Source: an uncultured Burkholderiales bacterium
GTDB lineage: Bacteria; Pseudomonadota; Gammaproteobacteria; Burkholderiales; Burkholderiaceae_C
Reading direction: 5' to 3'
Length of the DNA stretch: 64,000 bases
Assembly: GCA_945952065.1 (NCBI GenBank)
Contig: CAMFGY010000007.1
Span: forward strand, 124,001 to 188,000
Below the pieces are notes generated by a model that was not told the origin of the DNA, made no database searches, and saw only the letters and a program-made list of their open reading frames with translations. Positions within the stretch are counted from its first letter, which is position 1. Each line of letters opens with the position of its first letter. Positions 8,001 through 16,909 of this stretch are shown piece by piece. The translations under genes and the position numbers were made by a program.

Positions 8001-9575
8001 ATGTGTACCGTGATTGCGGTGGGTCCCAAGGCCAGTGTGGATGGTTCCACTTTGTTGAGTCATTCCGATGCTGGGCAGGACTCGCGGGTGCGAAAAATCC
8101 CGGCCCAAGACCACCCCAGTGGCAGCAAAGCCCCGGTGTACTGGGGCTTGCAAGACATCCGCCGCGCAGACCTGGAGGATTACGGTGAGGTGATCGGCGA
8201 GATCGATCAAGTGCCCCACACCTACGCCTATTTCCACTCGGCCTATTCGCACCTGAACGAACACCAGCTGGCCATCGCGGAAAGCACCACCAGCCAACGC
8301 CCGGAGCTGCGCTGCGAGCGCGGCCAAGGGGAGCAAATCATGACGGTGGAGCAGGCCATGGTGTTTGCGCTGCAGCGCTGCCGCAAAGCGCGCGAAGCGG
8401 TGGCGCTGATTGGCGGCTTGATGGAGGTGCACGGCTTTCTGAGCTCCTGTGGTGATGGCAGCGAGCTGCTGTGCCTGGCCGACCCGGAGGAAGTCTGGGT
8501 GATGGAGATCGTCGGCGTGGGCCCTGGCTGGCGCAAAGCGAGCGGCCTAGCCGGTGCGATTTGGGCCGCTCAACGCATGCCTGACGACCATGTCTTGATC
8601 GTGGCCAATTGGAGCGTTTTGGGCGAGCTTGATTTGCAGGACAAGACCCATGTGATGGCCTGCGCCCATGTACAGCGTTATGCCCAAGCACGTGCTTGGA
8701 CTTCAAGCCAGGAGGGGCAGCGCTTTGATTGGCGCCAAGCTTACTGCCCCTTGCCCCATGAATGGGCCAGCGCGAGGCTTTGGCTTTTCTACTCCGAGGT
8801 GGCGCCCAAGCTGAGGCCCTGGCCGCAGCGCCGATTGGGTGGCGATGCCATGGACTGTTTGGACGCCTACCACCAGGTGGTCGAGCCGCTGGAGATTTAC
8901 CCTTTTTCGGTCAAGCCGGAGCGGCGCTTGTCCTTGCAAGACCTGATGCGCTTTCATCGCTCCACGTTTGAGGACACGGTTTACGACCCCACCGCTCAAC
9001 CGGCCTGGCAGGTGCCGGACGCCAAAGGGCAGGTCAGCAAAAGCCCTTTGGCCACGCCCTTCCCCAGCCCGGATTTGCGCCGCTTGTTGCGGCTCACGCA
9101 TCGGCGCCCCGTGGCGCGGCATTTTGGGTTTTACAGCGGCATTTGCCAGCTGCGCCAGCACAAGCCGCAAGACATTGCCGCCGTGTATTGGTTGGCCTTG
9201 GGCAATCCCTTGGTCAGCAGCTGGGTGCCCATGCATGTGGGCATCGAGGCCCTGCATCCCAGCTTCAATCGTTACGACCCGCAGCGCTACGACGAAGACT
9301 CGGCGCGCTGGAGCATCGAATTTGTCGACAATTTGATGCAGCTGCGCTTTCAGCAGGCCTTGCCCCTCTTGCTCACCCTGCGTGAGGCTTGGGAGGCGGA
9401 GCGAAGCCAGCAATGGCAGGCTCTGGAAGACGCCTTGGACCGGGAGCCGGACCCCTCAACGCGGGCTCAACGCTGCACAGCGTTCGCGCAGCAAGCGATG
9501 GCGGCGGTGCCTCAGTTTTATCGAGCCGTGCGAGACCGGCTTTTGGTGGAACTCAACCATTGCCGCACCCCTTGA
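8001..9575 (+). CDS. C69-family dipeptidase (Ntn hydrolase)
   Basis: 524 residues from the ATG at 8001, preceded by GGAGG at 7991; the open frame extends further upstream but lacks a better start. The protein begins MCTVIAVGPKASVDGS. Removal of the initiator Met exposes Cys2, the N-terminal nucleophile of peptidase family C69 (PepD/U34 dipeptidases). This version has no signal peptide, so it should be cytoplasmic, hydrolysing dipeptides with broad specificity. DDHVLIVANW and the C-terminal SGICQLRQ and WLALGNPLVSSWVP regions match the family core. It may be read together with the upstream peptidase lipoprotein, which would link peptide release and final hydrolysis. Confidence 0.87.
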   Translation: MCTVIAVGPKASVDGSTLLSHSDAGQDSRVRKIPAQDHPSGSKAPVYWGLQDIRRADLEDYGEVIGEIDQVPHTYAYFHSAYSHLNEHQLAIAESTTSQRPELRCERGQGEQIMTVEQAMVFALQRCRKAREAVALIGGLMEVHGFLSSCGDGSELLCLADPEEVWVMEIVGVGPGWRKASGLAGAIWAAQRMPDDHVLIVANWSVLGELDLQDKTHVMACAHVQRYAQARAWTSSQEGQRFDWRQAYCPLPHEWASARLWLFYSEVAPKLRPWPQRRLGGDAMDCLDAYHQVVEPLEIYPFSVKPERRLSLQDLMRFHRSTFEDTVYDPTAQPAWQVPDAKGQVSKSPLATPFPSPDLRRLLRLTHRRPVARHFGFYSGICQLRQHKPQDIAAVYWLALGNPLVSSWVPMHVGIEALHPSFNRYDPQRYDEDSARWSIEFVDNLMQLRFQQALPLLLTLREAWEAERSQQWQALEDALDREPDPSTRAQRCTAFAQQAMAAVPQFYRAVRDRLLVELNHCRTP

Positions 9576-9605
9576 TGGGCACGTGGATGGATGCAACAAC
9601 AGGAT

Positions 9606-9842
9606 TCAGGCGTTGACGATGTCTTGCTCGTCAAAACCGCTTAATTCTTCGTCGGCGGCCTCGTCGACCATGCGGTCAAAGTCGGCGTCGGCCAAGGCGC
9701 TCTTGGCGATCAGCGGCTTGTCCAGCGGGCGATAGACCCGGCTGTGCAAACGGTTCAGACGGTCGGAATGTTCCATGGCGCGCAGCACCTGCTCGGGGTT
9801 GAGCAGCATGGCGAAGGGGCTGGCGAGTTGGGCGTTCAACAT
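9606..9842 (-). CDS. Small uncharacterised acidic protein
   Basis: 78 residues; I do not recognise the family. The N-terminal half (MLNAQLASPFAMLLNPEQVL) is hydrophobic and helical. The C-terminal half is strongly acidic (DADFDRMVDEAADEELSGFDEQD). No signal peptide or metal-binding motif is visible. A purine-rich GGAGTCTCATC stretch precedes the ATG. It sits alone between a convergent dipeptidase gene and the downstream end of the ankyrin gene, so it has its own promoter in 9843-10004. Small acidic proteins of this kind are often species-group-specific. Function unknown. Confidence 0.6.
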   Translation of the reverse strand: MLNAQLASPFAMLLNPEQVLRAMEHSDRLNRLHSRVYRPLDKPLIAKSALADADFDRMVDEAADEELSGFDEQDIVNA

Positions 9843-10004
9843 GATGAGACTCCGTAGTGCTTGCGTTTCAAGATGTAAGCAACTTTAGGGAGTCCGGCCT
9901 GGGCTCAACAGTCGGGGGGCGCCGAAAGCGCGTGTCAGACAAAGTCTTACGCCGCTGCTGGTGGGCGCAAGGCTTTTTGTCAGGCAAGCGCTTGCGCGCT
10001 GCAG

Positions 10005-10667
10005 TCAGCGCAGCTTGGGCATTAGCTTTTGATGCAGGTCTTCTCGTCCGGCGCGCACCACGAAGTCCGCCGCGGCCAAACCTTGCTCATTGCGCAAAGA
10101 GGCGTCGGCACCGGCCTTGAGCAGAAACGCCGGCAAATCAATCGCCCCGTAGCCCGCAGCCAGCATCAACGGTGTGCTGCCATTGGGCGAGCGTGCATCG
10201 ATGGCGGCGCCCTGGCTCAGCAACCAAGCGGCCACGCCGTTGTCCGGCCCGCTGCAGGCGTAGTGCAGCGGCGTCCAACCCTCGCGGTTGATGGCCGCGC
10301 CGCGCTTCACCAGTTTTTGCACCCAGTCCAGCCGGCCCTTGAGCGCCGCCATCATCAGCGGGGTCTCGCCCTTGGCATTGGGGCTGTTCACATCCAGGCC
10401 CGGCGCGTTCATCAGCGCATCCAAGGCCTTGCTGGAATCTTCCCGGATGGCAATCTCCAGCGCCAAGCGGCCCCGGGCGTCTTTGCGGTTGGCATCCAGG
10501 CCGCTCAGCAGCAAGCGGGTCACGCTGTAGCCATCGTCCAGCTCGGCGGCCATCACCAAGTCATCGATAGGCGCGGCCTGCAAGCTCATGCTGAGCAGAC
10601 CCGCCAGCAGCAAGCCGGCTGCTTTGTTGAAGTTGCGCCGTGTTGTGGTTGCCATTGCCATTGCCAT
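10005..10667 (-). CDS. Ankyrin-repeat periplasmic protein
   Basis: 220 residues. A basic N-terminus with a possible twin-arginine motif (TTTRRNFNKA) leads into a hydrophobic segment ending in SLQAAP, a signal peptide. The rest is about five ankyrin repeats with recognisable cores such as GETPLMMAALKG, GWTPLHYACSG and GSTPLMLAAGYG. Ankyrin repeats mediate protein binding; no catalytic domain is attached. The gene starts 19 bases after the tatD stop on the same strand, so it is probably the last cistron of the mltG-tmk-holB-pilZ-tatD operon. Ankyrin proteins in this position are common in Burkholderiales, but their partners are unknown to me. Confidence 0.85.
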   Translation of the reverse strand: MAMAMATTTRRNFNKAAGLLLAGLLSMSLQAAPIDDLVMAAELDDGYSVTRLLLSGLDANRKDARGRLALEIAIREDSSKALDALMNAPGLDVNSPNAKGETPLMMAALKGRLDWVQKLVKRGAAINREGWTPLHYACSGPDNGVAAWLLSQGAAIDARSPNGSTPLMLAAGYGAIDLPAFLLKAGADASLRNEQGLAAADFVVRAGREDLHQKLMPKLR

Positions 10668-10686
10668 GCGTCCCCCTGCTATGACT

Positions 10687-11466
10687 TCAACTCAGGCCAA
10701 ACAGACGCTGCGTATTGGCCCGCGTTTGCGCGGCCAGCTCTGCAATCGACACCCCCTTGACCGCCGCCAGGGCCGCCGCCACATGTGGCACATAGGCCGG
10801 GCTGTTGGTGCGGCCGCGATAAGGCACGGGCGCCAGATAGGGGCTGTCGGTCTCGATCAGCAGTCGCTCCAATGGCAGTTGCGCCGCCACATCGCGCAGG
10901 CTTTGCGCGTTCTTGAAGCTCAGGATGCCCGAGAAAGACACGTAATAGCCGCGTTCGATGGCCGCCAGCGCCACCTCCACGCTTTCGGTGAAGCAGTGAA
11001 AAACGCCGCCCGCTTGCTCGCCACCCTCTTCATCCAAAACCTTCAAGGTGTCGGCGGCGCTGCTGCGGGTGTGAATCACCAGCGGCTTGGCAGCTTGCCG
11101 CGCGGCGCGGATATGGGTGCGAAAGCGCTCGCGTTGCCATTCCATATCGGCCTCGATGCTGCGCCCATTCAAGCGGTAATAGTCCAAGCCGGTCTCGCCA
11201 ATGGCCACCACCTTGGGGTCGGCGGCTGCGCTCAGCAACTCGGCCACGCTGGGCTCGTGAACCTCTTCATTGTCGGGATGCACCCCCACCGTGGCCCACA
11301 GCTGCGCGTGCTCATGCGCCAAGCCTTGCACCACCGGGAACTCTTCCATGGTGGTGCAGATGCAAATGGCCTGCTCCACCTGCGCGGTCATCATCTCGGC
11401 CAGGATTTGCGGCAGCTGGGCGCGCAACTCGGGAAAGCTCAGGTGGCAATGGGAATCAATGAACAT
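10687..11466 (-). CDS. TatD-family metal-dependent hydrolase (deoxyribonuclease)
   Basis: 259 residues, a typical TatD-family length. The metal ligands are visible in order: His6 and His8 (FIDSHCHLS), Glu91 (GETGLDYYR), His132 (VIHTRSS), His157 (HCFTES) and Asp207 (ETDSPYLAP), all on a TIM-barrel scaffold. Family members are Mg-dependent 3'-5' exonucleases and other hydrolases in the cytoplasm. The YcfH/TatD relative is the usual last member of the tmk-holB-pilZ cluster, as here. No ribosome-binding site problem or truncation is seen. The exact substrate cannot be fixed from sequence. Confidence 0.9.
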   Translation of the reverse strand: MFIDSHCHLSFPELRAQLPQILAEMMTAQVEQAICICTTMEEFPVVQGLAHEHAQLWATVGVHPDNEEVHEPSVAELLSAAADPKVVAIGETGLDYYRLNGRSIEADMEWQRERFRTHIRAARQAAKPLVIHTRSSAADTLKVLDEEGGEQAGGVFHCFTESVEVALAAIERGYYVSFSGILSFKNAQSLRDVAAQLPLERLLIETDSPYLAPVPYRGRTNSPAYVPHVAAALAAVKGVSIAELAAQTRANTQRLFGLS

Positions 11467-11544
11467 GCTTACAGGCCAAGAGAGGGATCAACAGCGGAGG
11501 AATCAACAAGGGGCTTCAGGCGCGCCCAAGCGCTGGAGCGCCGC

Positions 11545-11970
11545 TCAGATGGTTTGGGTGGGCTTGGAGGACGAAATCTGGGTACCCAAGATTTCTTCAA
11601 TCTTCAGCTTGATCAGGCGGCTTTTTTCGTCGGACGGAAACCGCACGCCGACGCCTTGGGTGCGGCCGCCCGAGGCATTGGCGGGGGTCAGCCAAGCGAT
11701 CTTGCCGGCCACCGGATAACGCTGGTTGTCATCGGGCAGGGCCAGCAGCAAATACACGTCCTCGCCGAGCCGGTACTCTCGATTGGTGGGCACGAACAAA
11801 CCGCCGTCGGTGAACACCGGCATATAGGCCGCATACAGCGCGCCTTTTTCTTTGAACACCAGCTGAATCACGCTGGGCCGGGGGCCGACCGCGGGCACAT
11901 TGGTGGTGGGCAAATCGGCCTTGAGTGCGCCGAGGCCGCCGGCCGGTGGTTTAGAAGGCAGATCGCTCAT
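11545..11970 (-). CDS. pilZ: PilZ-domain protein (type IV pilus PilZ type)
   Basis: About 141 residues from MSDLPSKPP. The core (YAAYMPVFTDGGLFVPT, then RYPVAGKIAWLTPANASG and GVGVRF) is the short single-domain PilZ of type IV pilus biogenesis. Those proteins lack the RxxxR arginines that bind cyclic-di-GMP, and I see none before the domain. It is found in the conserved slot between holB and tatD. I prefer the ATG at 11970 over one three codons upstream because a TACACT hexamer (11979-11984, minus strand) ends 8 bases before it. This suggests an internal promoter and a leaderless message for pilZ-tatD. Confidence 0.87.
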   Translation of the reverse strand: MSDLPSKPPAGGLGALKADLPTTNVPAVGPRPSVIQLVFKEKGALYAAYMPVFTDGGLFVPTNREYRLGEDVYLLLALPDDNQRYPVAGKIAWLTPANASGGRTQGVGVRFPSDEKSRLIKLKIEEILGTQISSSKPTQTI

Positions 11971-12021
11971 AGCCGGCAAGTGTAGCGAAGCCGACTGGGC
12001 CTGAAGCGCCGCCCCAGCCGA

Positions 12022-13062
12022 TCAAGCGCGCCGGGGCGAGGCCGAGCGCAACGCTTGTTGGCCTTGCGCCACCAGCGACTCCATCAGCAAACTGCTGTTG
12101 AGCGGATGTTCGGCATGCCGCGCGGCCCGGCGCAAGGCTGCGTCCCATTGATGCAAGGGTTCGGCCCACTTCGGCGCGGGCAAGGCTTCGGCCGGGAAGT
12201 ACACCGGCGCGGCCCCATGGGCGCGGCGAATCAAGTCGTGGCAGAGCCGTTGCAGCGCATCGATGGCGCGCGGCTGCGGCCAGTCGGCCAAGGCCTGGGC
12301 CTCGCCGCGAGCCAGCCGCTGGGGCAACTGCTGCCACGCGGCGGCGCGCAAGCCAGCTTCAAACCAGTCGCGAGCTTCCTGCGGCCGCCCGCCCGCAGCA
12401 TCCAGCAAGATGTCGGCGCCCTCCACGCCCTGCTGTTTCAGCCAAGCCAAGGCGGCTTCGCGCTGCGGCAGGCCCAGGGGCAGCGGTTGGCAACGGCTGC
12501 GTATCGTGGGCAACAAGGCCTGCGGCGCCGTGCTGGCCAGCACAAAGCGCAAGACGCCGGCAGGCTCCTCCAAGGTCTTCAGCAGCGCATTGGCCGCCAC
12601 CGTGTTCAAGGCTTCGGCCGGGTAAACCACCACCACCTTGGCACGGCCGCGCGCCGAGGTGCCTTGGGCGAAACCCAGCATGGCGCGTACGGCGTCGATC
12701 TTGATTTCACGGCTGGGCTTGGTCTTGCTGGCCTTGGGCTCGCCGTCGCGCCCGGTCTCGGCCTCCGTGCCCCAGCCCAGTTGCTCGCGCAAGGCTTCGG
12801 GCAGCAGCAACTGAAAGTCGGGGTGGGTGTGCGACAAAAACAAATGGCAGCTGGCGCATTCGCCACAAGCACTGGCATCGGCCTTGGGGCTCTCACACAA
12901 CCAAGCCTGCGCCAGCAACAAAGCCAGATCGAATTGGCCCACACCCGCGGGCCCTTGCACCAGCAGTGCATGCGAGCGCGCTTGAGCCAGGGCTTCACGC
13001 AAGGGCTGTTCCAGCCAGGGCAAGGGCTGCACCAGCGGTGTGTCGGCCGCCGCGCTCACCAC
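12022..13062 (-). CDS. holB: DNA polymerase III subunit delta' (clamp loader)
   Basis: 346 residues. Delta' is the rigid stator of the clamp-loader complex. The N-terminal AAA+ fold has a degenerate P-loop, [11 protein letters not shown] (residues 38-47), with Gln where Lys would bind phosphate; this fits the ATPase-dead state known for bacterial delta'. A zinc module follows (Cys56, Cys66, Cys69, Cys72 in [10 protein letters not shown]). [25 protein letters not shown] is the sensor/box region, and RSRCQPL a family signature. The start overlaps the end of tmk by 7 bases, and pilZ follows, the standard betaproteobacterial order. Confidence 0.93.
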   Translation of the reverse strand: MVSAAADTPLVQPLPWLEQPLREALAQARSHALLVQGPAGVGQFDLALLLAQAWLCESPKADASACGECASCHLFLSHTHPDFQLLLPEALREQLGWGTEAETGRDGEPKASKTKPSREIKIDAVRAMLGFAQGTSARGRAKVVVVYPAEALNTVAANALLKTLEEPAGVLRFVLASTAPQALLPTIRSRCQPLPLGLPQREAALAWLKQQGVEGADILLDAAGGRPQEARDWFEAGLRAAAWQQLPQRLARGEAQALADWPQPRAIDALQRLCHDLIRRAHGAAPVYFPAEALPAPKWAEPLHQWDAALRRAARHAEHPLNSSLLMESLVAQGQQALRSASPRRA

Positions 13063-13691
13063 CCTCTGGCCTCCATCACGGCTTCAATCTGCGCGGCCAC
13101 TTCGGCCACGCTCAGGCTGGCGTCGATGCGCACAAAACGGGCGGGCGCGGCCGCGGCACGCGCGGCATATCCAGCGCGCACCCGCGCAAAAAAGGCCAAG
13201 TCTTGAGCCTCGAAGCGGTCAGCCTCGCGCGCCGCCGCGCGCCGTTGGGCCGCGATCGCTGGGTCCAGGTCAAACCACAGGGTCAGGTCCGGTTGACGCT
13301 GGCCTTGCACCCATTGCTCCAGGGTGCTGAGCACTGTCAGGTCCATGCCTCGGCCATGGCCTTGATAGGCAAAAGAGGCGTCGGTGAAACGATCACACAA
13401 AACGGTTTGCCCCGCGGCCAGGGCTGGCTCGATCAAGGTTTGCAAATGATCACGGCGACCGGCGAAGACCAGCAGCAACTCGGTCAAGCTATCCATGGAC
13501 TGGTGCAAGAACAAGCCGCGCAAGGTCTCGGCCAAGGGCGTGCCACCGGGCTCGCGGGTGTTGAGCACCGTGGCGCCACGGGCCTTCAAGCGTGCCGTCA
13601 AGGCCTCGATATGGGTTGACTTGCCGGCCCCGTCTATGCCTTCAAAACTGATGAATCTGCCTGCCACGACTGCTTTCGATGGCGGCCTCAA
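13056..13691 (-). CDS. tmk: Thymidylate kinase
   Basis: Phosphorylates dTMP to dTDP. A P-loop ([11 protein letters not shown], residues 16-26), the DR(F/Y/H) motif in [17 protein letters not shown] and a lid region around [11 protein letters not shown] are present. The frame opens with a TTG at 13691 that overlaps the mltG stop as TTGA. An alternative is the GTG at 13667, which would give the more usual start [10 protein letters not shown]. Neither has a strong Shine-Dalgarno sequence, which fits translational coupling to mltG. It is followed by holB with a 7-base overlap. Confidence 0.93.
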   Translation of the reverse strand: MRPPSKAVVAGRFISFEGIDGAGKSTHIEALTARLKARGATVLNTREPGGTPLAETLRGLFLHQSMDSLTELLLVFAGRRDHLQTLIEPALAAGQTVLCDRFTDASFAYQGHGRGMDLTVLSTLEQWVQGQRQPDLTLWFDLDPAIAAQRRAAAREADRFEAQDLAFFARVRAGYAARAAAAPARFVRIDASLSVAEVAAQIEAVMEARGW

Positions 13692-14692
13692 CGGCCGCGC
13701 TGGTATTTGTTGACGGCGCGATTATGCGCGGCCAGGTCTTCACTGAACTCGCTGGAGCCATCGCCACGCGCCACAAAGTACAAAGCGCGGCTGCGCGTCG
13801 GATGTAAGGCGGCCAGCAAAGAGGCATTGCCCGGCATCGCAATCGGGGTGGGTGGCAGGCCGCCGCGGGTGTAGGTGTTGAAGGGCGTGTCGGTCTGCAA
13901 ATCGCGCTTGCGCAAATTGCCGTCAAATCGCTCGCCCAGGCCATAAATCACCGTCGGGTCGGTTTGCAAGGGCATGCCGATGCGCAAGCGGTTGATGAAC
14001 ACGGCCGCGACCAAGCCGCGGTCCGCCGGGCTGCCGGTTTCCTTTTCGATGATAGAGGCCAGGATCAGCGCTTCGTCAGCGCTCTTCAATGGCAAACCCT
14101 CGCTGCGCCCGGCCCAGGCCGCGTCCAGCCGTTTTTGCATGGCCCGGTGGGCGCGCTTGAGCACGGTGATGTCGCTGACCCCGCGGCTGTAGGCATAGGT
14201 GTCGGGGAAGAAGCGCCCTTCGGCCGCTTGACCGGGGGCACCCAGCAGGGCCATCAACTCGGCTTCGCTCAAGTTGGCCGTGGTTTGCTTGAGCGCGGGG
14301 CTCTTTTGCAAGGCGGCGCGCATTTGCCGGAAGGTCCAGCCCTCGATCAGACGCAGCTGCTCCAGCACCTCGTCGCCGCGCACCATTTTTCCCAGCAGGT
14401 CTCGCGGGGTATCGCCGCGGTGGATCTCATAGCTGCCGGCGCGAATCTGGCGGGCTTGGCCCGACCAACGAAACCATTCATAAAGCAGTCTGGGGTCGTC
14501 TTGCACACCCGCATGGGCCCAGGCCTGTGCCACCTCACGCGGCGAACTACCCGCCTCGATAGACAACTCCACCGAAGGCGCGTTCAGGGTCAGCGGCGCT
14601 TGCAGCCACCACCAGCCCCAGGCGGCCACGCCTGCCGCGCCCAGCAGCAAGAACAGCGTCAACAGCCACGCCAGCCGTTTGAGAAAATTCAT
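13688..14692 (-). CDS. mltG: Endolytic murein transglycosylase
   Basis: 334 residues from the ATG at 14692; the frame is open upstream but [15 protein letters not shown] gives the expected N-terminal membrane anchor (residues 5-28). A LysM-like subdomain (about 40-110) is followed by the YceG catalytic fold with [11 protein letters not shown] (161-171), ASIIEKETG (212-220, carrying the catalytic glutamate) and [10 protein letters not shown]. The enzyme cleaves nascent glycan strands in the periplasm and sets their length. It heads the mltG-tmk-holB-pilZ-tatD operon and is divergent from ygfZ, with only 66 bases between the two starts. Confidence 0.93.
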   Translation of the reverse strand: MNFLKRLAWLLTLFLLLGAAGVAAWGWWWLQAPLTLNAPSVELSIEAGSSPREVAQAWAHAGVQDDPRLLYEWFRWSGQARQIRAGSYEIHRGDTPRDLLGKMVRGDEVLEQLRLIEGWTFRQMRAALQKSPALKQTTANLSEAELMALLGAPGQAAEGRFFPDTYAYSRGVSDITVLKRAHRAMQKRLDAAWAGRSEGLPLKSADEALILASIIEKETGSPADRGLVAAVFINRLRIGMPLQTDPTVIYGLGERFDGNLRKRDLQTDTPFNTYTRGGLPPTPIAMPGNASLLAALHPTRSRALYFVARGDGSSEFSEDLAAHNRAVNKYQRGR

Positions 14693-14745
14693 CGTCAGCC
14701 CAACTTTCAATGCCCTTGGGCGCATGCCCAGATTTGGGGGCTGAT

Positions 14746-14751
14746 GATAAT
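14746..14751 (+). promoter_or_regulatory. -10-like hexamer for a leaderless ygfZ transcript
   Basis: GATAAT lies 7 bases before the ygfZ ATG, with no Shine-Dalgarno sequence between them. A transcript starting at the usual distance would begin on the start codon. One of at least nine such arrangements in the window. Confidence 0.5.
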
Positions 14752-14758
14752 CGGGCCT

Positions 14759-15700
14759 ATGAACAGCTCGAACCCACTGAACCCCACCCCCTTGAGCGGC
14801 GCCGCGCGCCTGAGCGATTGGGGCCTGATCCGTGCCACTGGCGAAGACGCCGCCAAGTTTTTGCACAGTCAGTTGACGCAAGACTTCGCCCTGCTGGGCC
14901 TGAACGAAGCACGCTTGGCGGGCTTTTGCTCAGCCAAGGGCCGATTGCTCGCCACCATGATTGGCTGGAAGTCCAGCGAGCACGAGGTCTTGCTGGCCCT
15001 GCCCGCCGAGCTCTTGCCGGCGATCCTGAAGCGTCTGAGCATGTTTGTGCTGCGCGCCAAATGCAAACTCAGTGATGCGTCGGCCGAGTATCAGCTCTGG
15101 GGTTTGCTGGGCGCCGAGTCCGCCCAAAGCCTGGTGGACGCCCTGCCCGCCGCGACCTGGGGCCTGAGCCGAAACGACGCGCTGACGCTGATTGCCCTGC
15201 CCGAGGCTGCCGCTCAAGCGCGCTATCTGATGGTGCTGCCAACGCTGGCCGAGCCGCCCGCCTTGGCCCCCTTGAGCCTGCAAGCCTGGCGATGGCTGGA
15301 GCTGCAAAGCGGCTTGGCTTGGGTGCGTGCTGCCACCAGCGAACAATTCGTGCCGCAAATGCTGAACCTGGAGTTGCTGGGCGGCGTCAATTTCAAAAAA
15401 GGCTGCTACCCCGGTCAAGAGGTGGTGGCCCGCAGCCAGTACCGCGGCACTTTGAAGCGCCGCACCTTTTTGTTTGAACTGCAGGGCCAGGCCTTGCCTG
15501 GCCAAGAGATCTTTCACAGCGAAGACCCGGGTCAGCCCGCAGGTCTGGTGGCCGATGCTGCGAGCCAAGACGGCCGCAGCCTGATCTTGGCCGAAACCAA
15601 GATCGCCGCGCTGGAGACGGGCAGCTTGCATCTGGGTGGTGTGGACGGCCCGCAGCTGCAGGCACTGCCCTTGCCCTATGCCTTGACGGAACCTCAGTGA
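14759..15700 (+). CDS. ygfZ: YgfZ/GcvT-family folate-binding protein (iron-sulfur cluster maintenance)
   Basis: 313 residues. The family signature KGCYPGQE (residues 214-221), with the conserved cysteine, is intact, and the N-terminal GLIRATGEDAAKFLHSQLTQD matches the folate-binding GcvT-like fold. In E. coli, YgfZ uses tetrahydrofolate to support assembly or repair of some Fe-S enzymes such as MiaB. The ATG at 14759 is chosen because a GATAAT hexamer precedes it by 7 bases; an in-frame ATG exists at 14744. The DUF4936 gene follows after 13 bases. Cytoplasmic. Confidence 0.9.
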   Translation: MNSSNPLNPTPLSGAARLSDWGLIRATGEDAAKFLHSQLTQDFALLGLNEARLAGFCSAKGRLLATMIGWKSSEHEVLLALPAELLPAILKRLSMFVLRAKCKLSDASAEYQLWGLLGAESAQSLVDALPAATWGLSRNDALTLIALPEAAAQARYLMVLPTLAEPPALAPLSLQAWRWLELQSGLAWVRAATSEQFVPQMLNLELLGGVNFKKGCYPGQEVVARSQYRGTLKRRTFLFELQGQALPGQEIFHSEDPGQPAGLVADAASQDGRSLILAETKIAALETGSLHLGGVDGPQLQALPLPYALTEPQ

Positions 15701-15713
15701 GGGGTGGAGCTCA

Positions 15714-16010
15714 GTGTCAGCGCCAGTGAGTGAGCCGCCTGACGGGCTGGAGCTCTACGTTTACTACAAGCTGCCGGCCGCCCAGGCCATTGCTGCGCGC
15801 CAAGCCCTGCAGCAATGCAGCGAGGGCCAAAGCGAAGTGCAGCTGCAGCTGCGTCAACGCATGGACAGGCCGGGCGAGTTGCTGACCTGGATGGAAATCT
15901 ACCGTGGGTCGACAGCCGCCATGCTGCGGCTGGAGTCGCAGGTGGCGGCCGCGCTGCGCCCTTTCATCCAAGGCGAGCGCCATGTGGAACGCTTTGGGCC
16001 GCTGTCCTGA
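15714..16010 (+). CDS. DUF4936 family protein
   Basis: 98 residues starting at a GTG (15714) with GTGGAGC as a plausible ribosome-binding site. LELYVYYKLP at the N-terminus and LLTWMEIYRG in the middle match the DUF4936 family, a small alpha/beta domain resembling a dimeric ferredoxin-like fold. It follows ygfZ closely, as in many Burkholderiales, so the two are likely co-transcribed. No catalytic residues are obvious. Function unknown; a link to the YgfZ folate/Fe-S role is only suggested by position. Confidence 0.8.
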   Translation: MSAPVSEPPDGLELYVYYKLPAAQAIAARQALQQCSEGQSEVQLQLRQRMDRPGELLTWMEIYRGSTAAMLRLESQVAAALRPFIQGERHVERFGPLS

Positions 16011-16045
16011 GTGCAGCCCCCCCTGCGGCGCCGGAGTCGAAAGAC

Positions 16046-16909
16046 TCAAAGCGTCTTCACCATCTCCACATGGCCGATGCCGGCCTCTTCAAACACCGGG
16101 CCGCGTTGCACGAAACCGGCGCGGCTGTAAAAGCCCGCCGCTGACAGCTGTGCGTGCAGCAAGACCTCGCGATCGCCTTGTTGGCGCGCCGCCTGCATCA
16201 AAGCTTCCAATACCTGCTGGCCGACTCGACCGCCGCGCAAGGCCCGCATCACCGCCATGCGGCCGATTTTGGCCACGCCCGGCCCATGGGGCAGCAAGCG
16301 CCCGGTGGCCAGGGCCTGGCCGAGGCGGTTGTAGGCCACCGCGTGCAGGCAGCTGGCGTCGGCGGCGTCCCACTCCATATCGGCGGGGATTTTTTGCTCA
16401 TCCACAAACACTTGCTGGCGGATTTGGCCCGCGTCCGAGCCCAGCTCTGCCCAGCCACCCAAGCGGACATCGACCACCGGGTGGCCGGCCTCAAAGGCTT
16501 CGATCAGCTCACGCAAGGCGCTGGGCAAGGGTTTGGGGCTTTGCGCTTGGGCAAAAACATAGACCAATTCGCCCTGCACCAGCAATTCGGCGCCACGAAA
16601 CACAGCGGCCTCCATCTGCATCGAGCTCGTGCCCAAATGCTTGCAGCGGATGCCGATGCTGAGCAGGTCGTCATAACGCGCTGAAGCGAGATAGTCCAGA
16701 CTGGCTTTACGCACAGACATCTCGCCACCCAGCGCTTGCAAGCTGGCCTCATAAGGCAAAGCCAGGGCGCGCCAATAGGCGCTGATTGCGCTGTCGATGT
16801 AGTTCAGGTAGTGGCCATTGAAGACGATGTGCTGTGCGTCCACCTCTGACCAGCGCACCCGCAGGCGCTCGATGCATCGGAAGTGGGCGGGCTGCAGGGC
16901 TTGCGTCAT
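16046..16909 (-). CDS. Fusion of hotdog acyl-CoA thioesterase and GNAT acetyltransferase
   Basis: 287 residues from the ATG at 16909, which overlaps the stop of the esterase gene as ATGA. Residues 10-135 are a YbgC/4HBT hotdog thioesterase: RVRWSEVDAQHIVFNGHYLNYID carries the catalytic Asp24. Residues 150-287 are a GNAT domain of the ElaA class: RQQVFVDEQKIPADMEWD, then the acetyl-CoA loop in KIGRMAVMRALRGGRVG (214-230) and FYSRAGFVQRG near the end. Both halves keep their key residues, so this looks like a genuine two-domain enzyme. An acyl-CoA is a plausible shared substrate. The acceptor of the GNAT half is unknown. Confidence 0.85.
   Translation of the reverse strand: MTQALQPAHFRCIERLRVRWSEVDAQHIVFNGHYLNYIDSAISAYWRALALPYEASLQALGGEMSVRKASLDYLASARYDDLLSIGIRCKHLGTSSMQMEAAVFRGAELLVQGELVYVFAQAQSPKPLPSALRELIEAFEAGHPVVDVRLGGWAELGSDAGQIRQQVFVDEQKIPADMEWDAADASCLHAVAYNRLGQALATGRLLPHGPGVAKIGRMAVMRALRGGRVGQQVLEALMQAARQQGDREVLLHAQLSAAGFYSRAGFVQRGPVFEEAGIGHVEMVKTL

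Noticed and set aside
12925-12950. Missing P-loop lysine in holB taken as a defect
   Set aside because: The delta' subunit of bacterial clamp loaders is known not to hydrolyse ATP, and its P-loop is often degenerate. The zinc module and the rest of the protein are intact.
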